Shown here: in pieces, positions 52,647 to 61,873 of the stretch
Layout of the letters: each line of letters opens with the position of its first letter
How positions within the stretch are numbered: the first letter of the stretch is position 1
The notes under the pieces: model-generated
The model's database searches: none
Seen by the model: the letters and a program-made list of their open reading frames with translations, nothing else
Told to the model about the DNA's origin: nothing
Program-made: the position numbers and the translations under genes
Source of the DNA: Dokdonia pacifica
GTDB taxonomy: Bacteria; Bacteroidota; Bacteroidia; Flavobacteriales; Flavobacteriaceae
Assembly: GCF_900188275.1 (NCBI RefSeq)
Contig: NZ_FZNY01000001.1
Coordinates: 1,240,001 to 1,304,000, forward strand
Length of the DNA: 64,000 bases
Reading direction: 5' to 3'

Positions 52647-53132
52647 TTATGATTTTAAATACCAACTTGTTTCCACAATATCTTCTGATACTTTAGACAT
52701 CATTTCTAGTTGTTTTTTATAATCTTCATTTTTTTGATCTTCTATATCTGGTATTATAAAACGACTCATTAGAACGCCATTGGTTCCTATGATTGCCATC
52801 CACTTTATATTATTATTCCCTATTTGTATTTGAGGAATCTTTGCGTTAGGTGCTTGAGCATAAATAGGATCAATCTGATTGAAAACATGACCGTTTAATA
52901 TTGTTAGAAATTTTGCGTCTATTAGATGTTCTACATCAGGTTTTCCATCTTTATCAAAATCTAATGACCAACCAACACGTATGTCATTTCCTTCCCGAAT
53001 GGCTTGTATTAAAGATTCTATAGATCCTTCAGATACATTCCCTTCACTATTTGTTTTTACTAAAACTTTAGGTGATTGGGCAAATGTGCTATTAAAAGTC
53101 ACTATTATGAATATGAGCAGTACATGTTTCAT
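52647..53132 (-). CDS. Secreted protein of unknown function inserted between batA and batB
   Basis: The start at 53132 (MKHVLLIFIIVTFNSTFAQ) gives a clean signal peptide; an upstream in-frame ATG would read the flanking palindrome as AFAKA. The 161-residue protein shows GWSLDFDKDGKPDVEHLIDAKFL and NNNIKWMAIIGTNGVLMSRF; I do not recognise the family. It is not part of the usual batA-batE order, and palindromic repeat copies flank both ends, so it may be a later insertion. Confidence 0.75.
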   Translation of the reverse strand: MKHVLLIFIIVTFNSTFAQSPKVLVKTNSEGNVSEGSIESLIQAIREGNDIRVGWSLDFDKDGKPDVEHLIDAKFLTILNGHVFNQIDPIYAQAPNAKIPQIQIGNNNIKWMAIIGTNGVLMSRFIIPDIEDQKNEDYKKQLEMMSKVSEDIVETSWYLKS

Positions 53133-53142
53133 CGTTTTTTTT

Positions 53143-53156
53143 GCTTTCGCGAAAGC
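53143..53156. repeat. Palindromic repeat copy upstream of the extra bat-operon gene
   Basis: GCTTTCGCGAAAGC with a GTAT extension on one side, in the 37-base gap between batA and the extra gene. Confidence 0.88.
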
Positions 53157-53169
53157 GTATTTATTTTTA

Positions 53170-54174
53170 TTAAACAAAACTTCTAAACACCGTAAACTTA
53201 AGTAGTAATTCTAGTAGCAATAAGATGCCAGCTAATAGAATAAGAGGGCGGTACTTTTCTTCAAAATTGGTGTACTTGAACTCTTCTACTTCTGTTTTTT
53301 CTAGTTTATCTATTTCGTCGTAAATTTCTTTTAATTTTTCATTATTTGTTGCTCGGAAGTATTTTCCTCCTGTAACTTCTGCAATTTCTTTTAATAAATC
53401 TTCGTCTATCTCTACAGGGACATTGTCATATACAAAAGATCCATTGTTATTTATTCCAACGGGTGATCGTGCCGTTCCATTAGTTCCTACACCAATGGTG
53501 TAGGTTTTAATACCAAATTCTAAAGCGAGCTCACTAGCTATTTTAGGATCTATAAAACCAGCATTATTAACCCCATCTGTCATTAAAATAATCACTTTAC
53601 TTAGGGCCTTACTATCTTTTAACCTATTTACAGAAGTAGATAGTCCCATTCCTATAGCCGTACCACCTTCTATAATATTATTATATCGTATACTGTTAAG
53701 GGAGCTTAACACAATACTCTTATCACTTGTGATAGGTGTTTTTGTATAACTTTCTCCTGCATACTCTACAAGTCCGATACGATCGTTAGGTCTACCTTTA
53801 ATAAAATCTGCAGCGACTAGTTTTAAAGCTTCCAGGCGATTAGGGCGTAAATCTTTTGCAAGCATACTTGCAGAGACATCTATGGCAATAATAATATCAA
53901 TACCTTTTGTACTTTTAGTACGGGTAGAAACATCCTTTGTTTGAGGCCGTGCCATTGCTGTAATAAGAGCAGCTATCGCAAGCAATCTTAATAAAAACAA
54001 GAAAGGGCGTAGTTTAGGTAAAATGCTATTTGTTACTTTAAAACCTTTTATGGTTGAAAGCTTTACCGATGGAGTTTGTTTTTTACGCTTCCATATATAC
54101 CAAGCAATGGCTACTGGTAATGCTAAAAACAACCAGAAAAACTGCGGATTAGAAAACTCAATATTATCAAACAT
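53170..54174 (-). CDS. batA: BatA: von Willebrand factor A membrane protein
   Basis: This 334-residue protein begins with membrane segments (FFWLFLALPVAIAWYIW, FLFLLRLLAIAALITAMA). It has a VWA domain with DVSAS (99-103), TDGVNNAGF and the typical IAEVTGGKYFRATN segment, and a C-terminal membrane segment (RPLILLAGILLLLELLLKF). Its start codon and the previous stop share a base at 54174, so the genes are translationally coupled. Confidence 0.94.
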   Translation of the reverse strand: MFDNIEFSNPQFFWLFLALPVAIAWYIWKRKKQTPSVKLSTIKGFKVTNSILPKLRPFLFLLRLLAIAALITAMARPQTKDVSTRTKSTKGIDIIIAIDVSASMLAKDLRPNRLEALKLVAADFIKGRPNDRIGLVEYAGESYTKTPITSDKSIVLSSLNSIRYNNIIEGGTAIGMGLSTSVNRLKDSKALSKVIILMTDGVNNAGFIDPKIASELALEFGIKTYTIGVGTNGTARSPVGINNNGSFVYDNVPVEIDEDLLKEIAEVTGGKYFRATNNEKLKEIYDEIDKLEKTEVEEFKYTNFEEKYRPLILLAGILLLLELLLKFTVFRSFV

Positions 54175-55835
54175 TATTTTGTTTCGGCTTTTTGAAGTTC
54201 AACACTATTGATAATACGTTCTGCTATTTCGGAACTGTAAGTATCGTCTTTGTCCCAAGTAATGATCACTTGTTGAATAATATTTTCTGCTACAAAATTT
54301 AACATTGCATATTCTCCAGATATAGAAATATTTTTTTCTTTATCAATCATAAATTTTCCAGTACCAAACGTTTTAATACCTTCTGCTCCATTAGGGGTTT
54401 TAAACTCTTCTTGTTTTACAATATCTGCTACAAATCCTTTCTCTTCTAATTTGGCAACTTGTCCGTCTATAATTTCTTTTATAGGAGGTTCTGTGCCTTT
54501 AGGAAGAATTATTTGAATTACAGCAACACTAATGGCTGGAGGATCTGTTTGCCAACCAAAAGCATTAGCTTGCATTTTATCCTTAAGATCATCTGGAATT
54601 GGGGTTTCTAGTCTTTCTAATACTTTAGGTGTGCTTATTACAACACTTGGATAGCCATATTCACTTGTGATCCAATTACCTTCTGCTAATTCTCTTGTTT
54701 GATTCCCTAAGAGATAATCTTTAACCTCATCATATCCTTTTATCACAATTCCTGCAATAAGTGCTATTAATAAAATTCCCAAGACACCTGAAACTCCCGT
54801 AAGCCATAATTTACGAGTGCGTCTGCGTTCCATCGCTTCCCGAAAATCTTGATCTTTCATGAGCTCTTCTATCGTTGGCTCAGGAAGTGCTTCTTTGGTT
54901 TCTTTTACAATTTGCTCTATTGCATGGCGGTCTGCTTCTGCTTTCCCGGAAGGGGGATTAATACGCGCAAACTTAACTAGATCTGCACGTTTAAAAATAT
55001 CTTTAAGTTGTTGTATTGTTTCTGGATTGAAATCAATGTGACCACTATCTTTTTCTGCTTCTAATCTTGCTATAAGCTCATCTGTAGTACTTTCTAGTGC
55101 CCTGTCGTATACTTTTTCTTCATAATAGCGACGTAGAGTATCTGTAAGAGTAGAGTAGTATTCTTTATACTTTGCAGAAACGATAAAATCTGTTTGGTCA
55201 AGTTGGCGTAAAGAAGCTAATGCTTGTTCAAAAGGTGGAATGTATTTTTCTGCTTCAATGCGTTTTTTGTGCCTGCGTAATAACCAAAATAAAAATAAAG
55301 CTATAGCAATTAAAATAGGAAGTATCCATAAGAGATATTTCCAAAACTTACTATAATCTGTAGGAAGTTCTATAGCAGGTTTGATATCATATAGACCTTG
55401 TGTTAAAGTATCTAACTTTACATTGGCAACATCTACTTGAAAAGAGTCTGTTTGTATAGTACGATCGCCTATAATGATACGTTGTCTTGGAATTTTATAG
55501 GATCCGCTATCAAATTGCGTAAGACCATATTTTTTAATTAATGTCATTTTCGCTTCCGCGAAAGAAGTATCTACTTTATAACTCTCAATCATTTCTAAAG
55601 GAGAGAATGTTTGTCCTTCTGGAAAAATAACATTGGCAAGTTGATCTGCTTCTACAATTACGGTATAGTTAATTTGTTCACCAAGACGAATTTTGGTAGT
55701 GTCAATCTTTGATTTTACAGTAGGCTCCACTTGAGCGCTTACTGATAAAAAAGAGAAAAGAATAAAAAGTACAGCCATGCCATATGCATAGGTTGTGTTT
55801 TTTGTTCTTGATATGTTATTATGGGGGTATGTCAT
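54174..55835 (-). CDS. Bat-operon membrane protein (BatD-like N-terminal domain, two TM segments)
   Basis: This 553-residue protein has an N-terminal signal or membrane anchor, a BatD-like beta domain (KSKIDTTKIRLGEQINYTVIVEAD), a membrane segment (about 168-190), a cytoplasmic helical part (EKYIPPFEQALASLRQLD ... YYSTLTDTLRRYYEEKVYD), a second membrane segment (about 345-365) and a C-terminal soluble domain. It lies between the DUF58 gene and batA. A degenerate repeat at 55551-55564 falls in its N-terminal domain. Confidence 0.85.
   Translation of the reverse strand: MTYPHNNISRTKNTTYAYGMAVLFILFSFLSVSAQVEPTVKSKIDTTKIRLGEQINYTVIVEADQLANVIFPEGQTFSPLEMIESYKVDTSFAEAKMTLIKKYGLTQFDSGSYKIPRQRIIIGDRTIQTDSFQVDVANVKLDTLTQGLYDIKPAIELPTDYSKFWKYLLWILPILIAIALFLFWLLRRHKKRIEAEKYIPPFEQALASLRQLDQTDFIVSAKYKEYYSTLTDTLRRYYEEKVYDRALESTTDELIARLEAEKDSGHIDFNPETIQQLKDIFKRADLVKFARINPPSGKAEADRHAIEQIVKETKEALPEPTIEELMKDQDFREAMERRRTRKLWLTGVSGVLGILLIALIAGIVIKGYDEVKDYLLGNQTRELAEGNWITSEYGYPSVVISTPKVLERLETPIPDDLKDKMQANAFGWQTDPPAISVAVIQIILPKGTEPPIKEIIDGQVAKLEEKGFVADIVKQEEFKTPNGAEGIKTFGTGKFMIDKEKNISISGEYAMLNFVAENIIQQVIITWDKDDTYSSEIAERIINSVELQKAETK
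55551..55564. repeat. Decayed palindromic repeat copy in Bat-operon membrane protein gene
   Basis: CGCTTCCGCGAAAG, one change in the centre and a lost right arm. It is read on the minus strand as Phe-Ala-Glu-Ala-Lys, like AFAKA with one change. Confidence 0.55.
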
Positions 55836-55846
55836 CTCCTTTTTTA

Positions 55847-56713
55847 TTATCCTCTTCGTTTAAAATAACCTAATAATTTTTTTACATAACTCTCGTCAGT
55901 ACGAACATTTATAACACCCGAACCGCTTCTTCTAAAACTTTCTTCATAATAAGAAACACGTTCTTTATAATACGCTTCATAATTTCTTCGTACTTTTTTT
56001 GAAGAAGTATTTATGAGCATCAATTCTCCAGTTTCTTCATCTTCCATTTGTACCATCCCTAAACTAGGAATGACTTCTTCGCGTTGGTCATAAATACGAA
56101 TCCCTGTAATATCATGTTTATTACCTGCAATTTTGAGTGTTTGTTCATACCCGTCGGCAATAAAATCAGAAAGGATAAACGTAATTGCTTTTTTCTTCAT
56201 GACACTACTTAAGAACTTAATAGCTTGGGCAATGTCTGTTTTTTTAGACTTTGGCTTAAACTCTAAAAGTTCGCGTATAATTCGCAGTACGTGCGATTTT
56301 CCTTTTTTAGGTGGAATAAATAGTTCTATTTCATCAGTAAATAAGATCAGTCCTATCTTATCATTATTTTGCATCGCACTAAATGCTAATGTAGCGGCTA
56401 CTTCAGTTACAATTTCATTTTTAAATTGTTTATCTGTTCCAAAAAACTCAGAACCACTTACATCGGCTACAAGCATCATGGTAAGCTCTCGCTCTTCTTC
56501 AAAAACTTTGACAAAAGGTTCGTTATAACGAGCCGTAACATTCCAATCGATATTACGCACATCATCTCCAAACTGATATTGCCTTACTTCACTAAAAGTC
56601 ATACCTCGACCTTTGAAAGTAGAGTGATACTCTCCTCCAAAAATATGATCAGACAGGCGTCGTGTCTTGATCTCGATCTTACGTACTTTTTTAAGTAATT
56701 CCTTTGTATCCAT
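55847..56713 (-). CDS. DUF58 domain protein of the MoxR-Bat operon
   Basis: This 288-residue soluble protein shows the DUF58 signature YHSTFKGRGMTFSEVRQYQFGDDVRNIDWNVTARYNEPFVK and a VWA-like motif LVADVSGSEF. It is a standard neighbour of MoxR ATPases and probably an adaptor of the chaperone complex. It starts 79 bases after the moxR stop and ends 11 bases before the next gene. Confidence 0.93.
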   Translation of the reverse strand: MDTKELLKKVRKIEIKTRRLSDHIFGGEYHSTFKGRGMTFSEVRQYQFGDDVRNIDWNVTARYNEPFVKVFEEERELTMMLVADVSGSEFFGTDKQFKNEIVTEVAATLAFSAMQNNDKIGLILFTDEIELFIPPKKGKSHVLRIIRELLEFKPKSKKTDIAQAIKFLSSVMKKKAITFILSDFIADGYEQTLKIAGNKHDITGIRIYDQREEVIPSLGMVQMEDEETGELMLINTSSKKVRRNYEAYYKERVSYYEESFRRSGSGVINVRTDESYVKKLLGYFKRRG

Positions 56714-56792
56714 TATTGATTTTAGATTGTTGATTTACGATTTACGATTGCCAATTTTTAAATCAGCAATCAACATTCGTTGATCTTAAATC

Positions 56793-57797
56793 CTATGGTA
56801 CTTCAATTTGGTTTACAATCTTGTTAATGATATCTACAGAAGTAATGTTTTCTGCTTCTGCTTCATACGTAATACCAATACGATGACGTAAAATATCATG
56901 TACAACAGCTCTTACATCTTCAGGAATAACATATCCGCGACGTTTTATAAAAGCATAACATTTTGCTGCAGTAGCAAGGTTAATACTTCCACGAGGAGAA
57001 GCTCCAAAATTGATAAGTGGTTTTAGATCTGCCAATTTGTAATTTTCTGGATAACGTGTAGCAAAGATGATATCTAGAATATATTTTTCGATTTTCTCAT
57101 CCATATATACTTCCTTTACTGCTTCTTGCGCACGAAGTATTTGTTCTACAGAAACGACAGCATTTACTTTTTCAAAACCACCTTTTAGATTTTGACGAAT
57201 AATCATTTGCTCATCTTGTATTTTAGGATAATCAATCACTGTTTTAAGCATAAAACGGTCTACCTGCGCTTCAGGTAATGGATATGTTCCTTCTTGTTCT
57301 ACTGGGTTTTGAGTTGCCATTACTAAAAATGGCTTGTCTAATATAAACGTCTCATCACCTATAGTTACTTGCTTTTCTTGCATAGCTTCCAAGAGTGCAG
57401 ATTGCACTTTTGCAGGAGCACGGTTAATCTCATCGGCAAGTACAAAGTTGGCAAAGATGGGACCTTTCTTAATACTAAAGTCATTGACTTTCATATTATA
57501 TATCATGGTACCTACTACATCGGCAGGAAGTAAATCAGGAGTAAATTGTATACGACTAAAAGAACCGTGTACTGCTTGAGCAAGTGTATTAATAGCAAGT
57601 GTTTTTGCTAGACCAGGAACACCTTCTAGTAAGATGTGGCCACGACCCAGAAGCCCAATAAGTAACCGTTCTATCATGTGTTTTTGACCTACAATCACCT
57701 TATTCATCTCCATGGTCAAGATATCTATAAAAGCACTTTCTTTTTCTATCTTTTCGTTGATAGCGCTTATATCTATCGTCGTCATATTTTCTTCCAT
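56793..57797 (-). CDS. MoxR-family AAA ATPase
   Basis: This 334-residue protein has Walker A GVPGLAKT (59-66) and Walker B LADEINR (120-126). The sensor segment MATQNPVEQEGTYPLPEAQVDRF is the MoxR/RavA signature. It is the first gene of the operon moxR-DUF58-553aa-batA-X-batB-batC-batD-batE. The complex probably remodels envelope or metal-binding proteins under stress. Confidence 0.96.
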   Translation of the reverse strand: MEENMTTIDISAINEKIEKESAFIDILTMEMNKVIVGQKHMIERLLIGLLGRGHILLEGVPGLAKTLAINTLAQAVHGSFSRIQFTPDLLPADVVGTMIYNMKVNDFSIKKGPIFANFVLADEINRAPAKVQSALLEAMQEKQVTIGDETFILDKPFLVMATQNPVEQEGTYPLPEAQVDRFMLKTVIDYPKIQDEQMIIRQNLKGGFEKVNAVVSVEQILRAQEAVKEVYMDEKIEKYILDIIFATRYPENYKLADLKPLINFGASPRGSINLATAAKCYAFIKRRGYVIPEDVRAVVHDILRHRIGITYEAEAENITSVDIINKIVNQIEVP

Positions 57798-57959
57798 ACT
57801 TTAAAATTAAATTTAGTGGGATTTTAAAACATTGCAAAGTGGGGTTTTATTCCCAAACTTCTTGTTAACAATTGGTTAAAAATTCTATTAAATAAAGGGC
57901 TTCACACGTATTTTTCTATCTTGGTAACCCGTATTTTTAATGAGAACGCAAAATATAAA

Positions 57960-58832
57960 ATGAATAAAAAATTTTCAAAAATAATTCAGGGATGTATGAC
58001 CTGGGGTGCTTGGGGGAAACAACTCAATGACACTCAAATGATTGATCTGATGAATCACTGTATATCACAGGGCATCACTACGTTTGATCACGCCGACATC
58101 TATGGCGATTACAGCACAGAAGAGGATTTTGGAACCGCTTTCGCGAAAGCGAATATAGACCGATCTACTATTCAATTAATTTCAAAATGTGGTATTCAAT
58201 ATACCGGAAATGCACGACCAGAAAATCGTGTAAAGCATTATGAGTATACAGCAAAATATATTATTTGGAGTGCAGAAAGGTCACTTCAATTATTACAAAC
58301 AGAGTATTTAGATCTCTTATTATTGCATCGCCCAAGTCCTTTAATGCAATCTGATGAAGTTCAAAAAGCCATTGAACAATTAAAAGCTTCTGGTAAAATA
58401 CTTGACTTTGGGGTGTCTAATTTTACACCTTCTCAAATAGATTTGATTAGCACAAAATCTCCTATTTCTGTAAATCAAATTGAATTTAGCTTGACGCAAC
58501 ATACGGCAATGCATGATGGAACGTTAGATCATATGCAAACCAAAGGTATTGTACCCATGAGCTGGAGTCCTTTAGGAAGTGTATTTAGAGAAGAGACACC
58601 ACAAACACAGCGTATCAAAACTTTATTAGGTACATTGACAGAAAAATACAATGCAACAGAAGATCAATTGTTACTTGCATGGATTATGCAACATCCATCT
58701 GGAGTACATCCAGTAATTGGGACAACCAATAAAGAGCGTATTACTAACGCTGTAAAAGCAGTAAGCATTACACTTGAGTTACAAGACTGGTTTGCATTAT
58801 TGATAGAAAGTCAAGGACATAAAGTGCCGTAA
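57960..58832 (+). CDS. Aldo/keto reductase
   Basis: I start at the ATG 57960 (MNKKFSKIIQGCMTWGAWG); a TTG 39 bases upstream is open but atypical. The 290-residue TIM-barrel enzyme shows the catalytic tetrad regions FDHADIYGDY (Asp, Tyr), ISKCGIQY (Lys) and LLLLHRPSPL (His). It reduces aldehydes or ketones with NADPH. A palindromic repeat is read as AFAKANID near residue 62, in the helix after strand 2. Confidence 0.93.
   Translation: MNKKFSKIIQGCMTWGAWGKQLNDTQMIDLMNHCISQGITTFDHADIYGDYSTEEDFGTAFAKANIDRSTIQLISKCGIQYTGNARPENRVKHYEYTAKYIIWSAERSLQLLQTEYLDLLLLHRPSPLMQSDEVQKAIEQLKASGKILDFGVSNFTPSQIDLISTKSPISVNQIEFSLTQHTAMHDGTLDHMQTKGIVPMSWSPLGSVFREETPQTQRIKTLLGTLTEKYNATEDQLLLAWIMQHPSGVHPVIGTTNKERITNAVKAVSITLELQDWFALLIESQGHKVP
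58136..58151. repeat. Palindromic repeat copy in aldo/keto reductase gene
   Basis: CGCTTTCGCGAAAGCG, perfect 16-bp core, read in frame as Ala-Phe-Ala-Lys-Ala. Confidence 0.9.
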
Positions 58833-58886
58833 TTATCTAACTACCACAGAAAAAATTAGTTAAAATTAGTTTGAATACTAAAAGAT

Positions 58887-58902
58887 ACCCGTCTTTGCGG
58901 GC
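58887..58902. repeat. Short GC-rich hairpin before the 58909 SDR gene
   Basis: ACCCGTCTTTGCGGGC forms a hairpin (CCCG/CGGG) ending six bases before the ATG. It resembles the second palindrome family at 24623-24702 and could affect translation. Confidence 0.4.
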
Positions 58903-58908
58903 ATATAT

Positions 58909-59658
58909 ATGAAGACAGCATTAATAACAGGGACCACCAGTGGTATCGGAAAAGCAACGGCAGAACGGTTTGCTAAAGAAGGGATTAACTTAATTCTTTG
59001 CGGAAGAAGACAAGAACGTCTTGATGAATTGCAACAAGCTTTTCAAAGTCAGGTAAAAGTACATACATTAAATTTTGATGTGCGTGATAAAGAAAAAGTA
59101 GTACAAGCAATAGCTGGATTACCTGATGACTTTAAGCGCATAGATATTTTGATTAATAATGCTGGAAATGCTCATGGTCTTGACCCTATTCAAACGGGGA
59201 ATACCGATGATTGGGATGCGATGTTAGATATAAATGTAAAGGGATTATTATATGTGAGTAAAGCCATTATCCCACAAATGACAGATAGAAAAGAAGGGCA
59301 CATTATTAATATAGGATCTACAGCAGGGAAAGAAGTATACCCCAACGGAAATGTATACTGTGCTAGTAAACATGCAGTAGATGCTATCAATCAGGGAATG
59401 CGCATAGATCTTAATAAACATAATATTAAAGTAGGAGCGGTCAATCCAGGAATGGTCCATACAGAATTTAGTGAGGTGCGTTTTAAAGGAGATACAGAAC
59501 GAGCAGATAAAGTATATCAAGGTTTTGATGTGTTAAAACCAGAAGATATTGCAGACATTATCTATTTTGTAGTATCAAGACCTTATCATGTAAATATTGC
59601 AGACCTTGTCGTGATGTCTACAGCACAAGCTAGTAGTACAATTATTAATAAGAACTAA
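58909..59658 (+). CDS. SDR-family NAD(P)-dependent oxidoreductase
   Basis: This 249-residue classical SDR shows TGTTSGIGKATAERF, NNAGNAHGLDP, IGSTAGKEV, and the catalytic YCASKHAVDA. The C-terminal part (KVGAVNPGMVHTEFSEVRF) matches the YdfG-like 3-hydroxy acid/serine dehydrogenase group. It follows the aldo/keto reductase by 76 bases. Confidence 0.93.
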   Translation: MKTALITGTTSGIGKATAERFAKEGINLILCGRRQERLDELQQAFQSQVKVHTLNFDVRDKEKVVQAIAGLPDDFKRIDILINNAGNAHGLDPIQTGNTDDWDAMLDINVKGLLYVSKAIIPQMTDRKEGHIINIGSTAGKEVYPNGNVYCASKHAVDAINQGMRIDLNKHNIKVGAVNPGMVHTEFSEVRFKGDTERADKVYQGFDVLKPEDIADIIYFVVSRPYHVNIADLVVMSTAQASSTIINKN

Positions 59659-59675
59659 AGACTCCTTCTCCTATT

Positions 59676-60812
59676 TTGATTAATAAACGACTACTTATTA
59701 AAAACTTACTTTCTCATAATGATGAGAATAGCTTTTATGATAAGAAGCGTAAGATTGATATTGGAAGTAAAGAGGGAAAGGCTAAGTTTTTAAAACACAT
59801 TTGTGCACTTTCTAATTCAAATCCCAAAAACAATTCTTTTATTGTTATAGGAGTAGATGATGGTGAAAATAAAATTATAGGCGTTCCTTTCTTTGATGAT
59901 AGTAAGTTGCAAAATCTTATTAACGCCTATTTAGAGAACCCACCCCTCATATCATATGAGAATATCCCTTTTCCACACTTGCCAGAAGATAGAGTGGTAG
60001 GTTTAGTTACTATTAGGGAGCAGGATAAGCTTACAGCATTAAAAAAGAATATTTGGAAATACTGGGGCGGAACTGTTTTTTTTAGAGATGGAAGTATGTC
60101 TATGCCTAAGGTTTTTAAATCTGATGTAGAAGATGTAAATAGCGAGATCGTTGCTTCCATAGAAAATCACGCAAAAAATAGTATTGAGTTGACATTAGAT
60201 GGGGTGATTGATTTTATAAATCATCGTCATAACGATATGGAGAGTCGGTACAAGGTGTTTAAAGAACAATTTGTGCTTTGTTGGGCAGGACATAAAAAGG
60301 TAGTTAAAGGAGAAACCTATTACTCAAGAGTAGATATTGAACTTATTAATGAGCAAGTACGATTATTTTATTCGGCACTGGATGAGGTGTCTATACATTA
60401 TGACGAAGATTCGTTTTCTATATTAGAGTATGTGCATTTAGGCGTTCAAGAGCAGTTTAAATATTACCCTTTGGAAGAAGTAGTGATACGCTTTCGCGAA
60501 AGCGGAACCTACACGATTGACACGGAATTAATTTTTGATCCTCCAAAAGTAGATAAACGTACATTGTATCATATATATAATAATAACAATGTTATTTTTT
60601 ATAAAATGAAACGTCAAATAACTCTGAATCAGGGGGAATATAATGATTTGTATGAGTTGCCTAACACCTATTTGATATGTTATCTTAATGGTTTTGAAGG
60701 CGCCATTCATAAATTAGAAGAAGTAAAACCGTTTCTTAAAAAATACAAAGGAGCTATTTATAGTCGTTATAAAGAGACAATGCGCATTTTGCGTAAAGTA
60801 AGATATAATTAA
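59676..60812 (+). CDS. AlbA_2 (Schlafen-type) domain protein
   Basis: This 378-residue protein starts at a TTG (MINKRLLIKNLLSHNDENSF). The first 130 residues have the AlbA_2 fold pattern seen in Schlafen-like proteins: EGKAKFLKHICALSNSNPKNNSFIVIGVDDGENKIIGVPF, and DRVVGLVTI. The rest is not a family I know. AlbA_2 proteins are annotated as ATP- or nucleic-acid-binding; some have tRNase relatives. It sits one base before a phosphatase gene. A palindromic repeat is read as RFRES in VVIRFRESGTYTID. Confidence 0.75.
   Translation: MINKRLLIKNLLSHNDENSFYDKKRKIDIGSKEGKAKFLKHICALSNSNPKNNSFIVIGVDDGENKIIGVPFFDDSKLQNLINAYLENPPLISYENIPFPHLPEDRVVGLVTIREQDKLTALKKNIWKYWGGTVFFRDGSMSMPKVFKSDVEDVNSEIVASIENHAKNSIELTLDGVIDFINHRHNDMESRYKVFKEQFVLCWAGHKKVVKGETYYSRVDIELINEQVRLFYSALDEVSIHYDEDSFSILEYVHLGVQEQFKYYPLEEVVIRFRESGTYTIDTELIFDPPKVDKRTLYHIYNNNNVIFYKMKRQITLNQGEYNDLYELPNTYLICYLNGFEGAIHKLEEVKPFLKKYKGAIYSRYKETMRILRKVRYN
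60489..60504. repeat. Palindromic repeat copy in AlbA_2 gene
   Basis: CGCTTTCGCGAAAGCG, perfect 16-bp core, read in frame as Arg-Phe-Arg-Glu-Ser. Confidence 0.9.
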
Positions 60813-60813
60813 T

Positions 60814-61575
60814 ATGGGAAGAACATTAGTTGTAGGAGATATACATGGAGGCTTACTAGCGCTGAAGCAAGTGTTGAAGAGAGCAGAAGTGACAAAAGAA
60901 GATCATCTGGTCTTTTTGGGAGATTATGTAGATGGCTGGAGTGATAGTGTTGGTGTTATTGATTTTCTTACGGAGATGTCATTACATCAGGAAATTACTT
61001 TAATTAGAGGGAATCATGATGATTTAGTATATCAATGGTTGAAAGGCAAAGAGATGAGTGCTAAGTGGATACAACATGGCGGGCAGACTACAAAAGATGC
61101 ATATGCAAAATTATCAAGTGAAGAGCGATATGAACATCTCCCTTTTTATGAAAGACTAAAAGATTATTATATAGATGATCAAAATCGTATGTACTGTCAT
61201 GCAGGCTTTCAGAATCTCAATGGGCCGAGTCATGAATGGCATAGTACCGCATTTTATTGGGATCGTACTTTATGGGAAATGGTGTGTGCAATGAGAGAAG
61301 ATTTGTCACCCTTAGATAAGCTATACCCAAAACGTTTACAGCTTTTTAAAGAAATATATATTGGACATACACCCGTAACACGAGTAGGAGCAACGGTTCC
61401 TCTGCAAAAAGCAAATGTTTGGAATATAGATACAGGAGCTGCTTTTAAGGGAAGTATCTCGGTTTTAGATGTAGATACTAAAGATTTTTGGCAGAGTGAC
61501 CCAGTTTGGGAGCTATATCCAGAAGAAAAAGGGAGAAATAGTCACTCTTTTTTAGGGGCAAAGGCCCTCATATAA
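60814..61575 (+). CDS. PPP-type metallophosphoesterase
   Basis: This 253-residue protein has the metal-binding motifs of the PPP/bacterial phage-lambda phosphatase group: GDIHGG (8-13), GDYVDG (36-41) and GNHDD (66-70), then CHAGFQN and IGHTPVTR. It is probably a Ser/Thr phosphatase or a diadenosine tetraphosphatase-like enzyme. It starts one base after the AlbA_2 gene stop, so the two are co-translated. A hairpin terminator follows. Confidence 0.92.
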   Translation: MGRTLVVGDIHGGLLALKQVLKRAEVTKEDHLVFLGDYVDGWSDSVGVIDFLTEMSLHQEITLIRGNHDDLVYQWLKGKEMSAKWIQHGGQTTKDAYAKLSSEERYEHLPFYERLKDYYIDDQNRMYCHAGFQNLNGPSHEWHSTAFYWDRTLWEMVCAMREDLSPLDKLYPKRLQLFKEIYIGHTPVTRVGATVPLQKANVWNIDTGAAFKGSISVLDVDTKDFWQSDPVWELYPEEKGRNSHSFLGAKALI

Positions 61576-61592
61576 CTAGAAATAAATAAAAA

Positions 61593-61610
61593 AAGGGGCA
61601 TTTACCCCTT
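61593..61610 (+). terminator. Terminator after the phosphatase gene
   Basis: AAGGGGCATTTACCCCTT forms a compact GC stem, 17 bases past the stop, preceded by an A-run. The downstream T-run is weak. Confidence 0.6.
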
Positions 61611-61796
61611 GTGATACTTCTAAAGCTATTTGATATTTGCAATGTATTAACCATTCAAAATAGTAGGCTTTATTTATAATCCTATTCACGAGTTATAGAC
61701 ATTGTTTATAAATAATGATTTGAATGCTAGCGTATGTTAGTGTTTAGAGTTTAAAAGGGGAAATAGCTTTACGTGGATTTTGTAAAAATGCTTATG

Positions 61797-61873
61797 TGAC
61801 TATATGCACCACTATAGTCATTTTGAATATAGAAAACGTCCAATACTTGGGGGAGTAGAGGACGTTTTTTTAT
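61797..61873 (+). ncRNA. Candidate structured RNA or tandem hairpins
   Basis: TGACTATA pairs with TATAGTCA (61797-61820). Then AAAACGTCC pairs with GGACGTTTT (61833-61868) around an inner stem TACT/AGTA with a TGGGGG loop, followed by a T-run. On the plus strand the last hairpin looks like an intrinsic terminator. No protein gene ends just before it, so a short RNA may end here; no promoter was identified. Confidence 0.35.
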
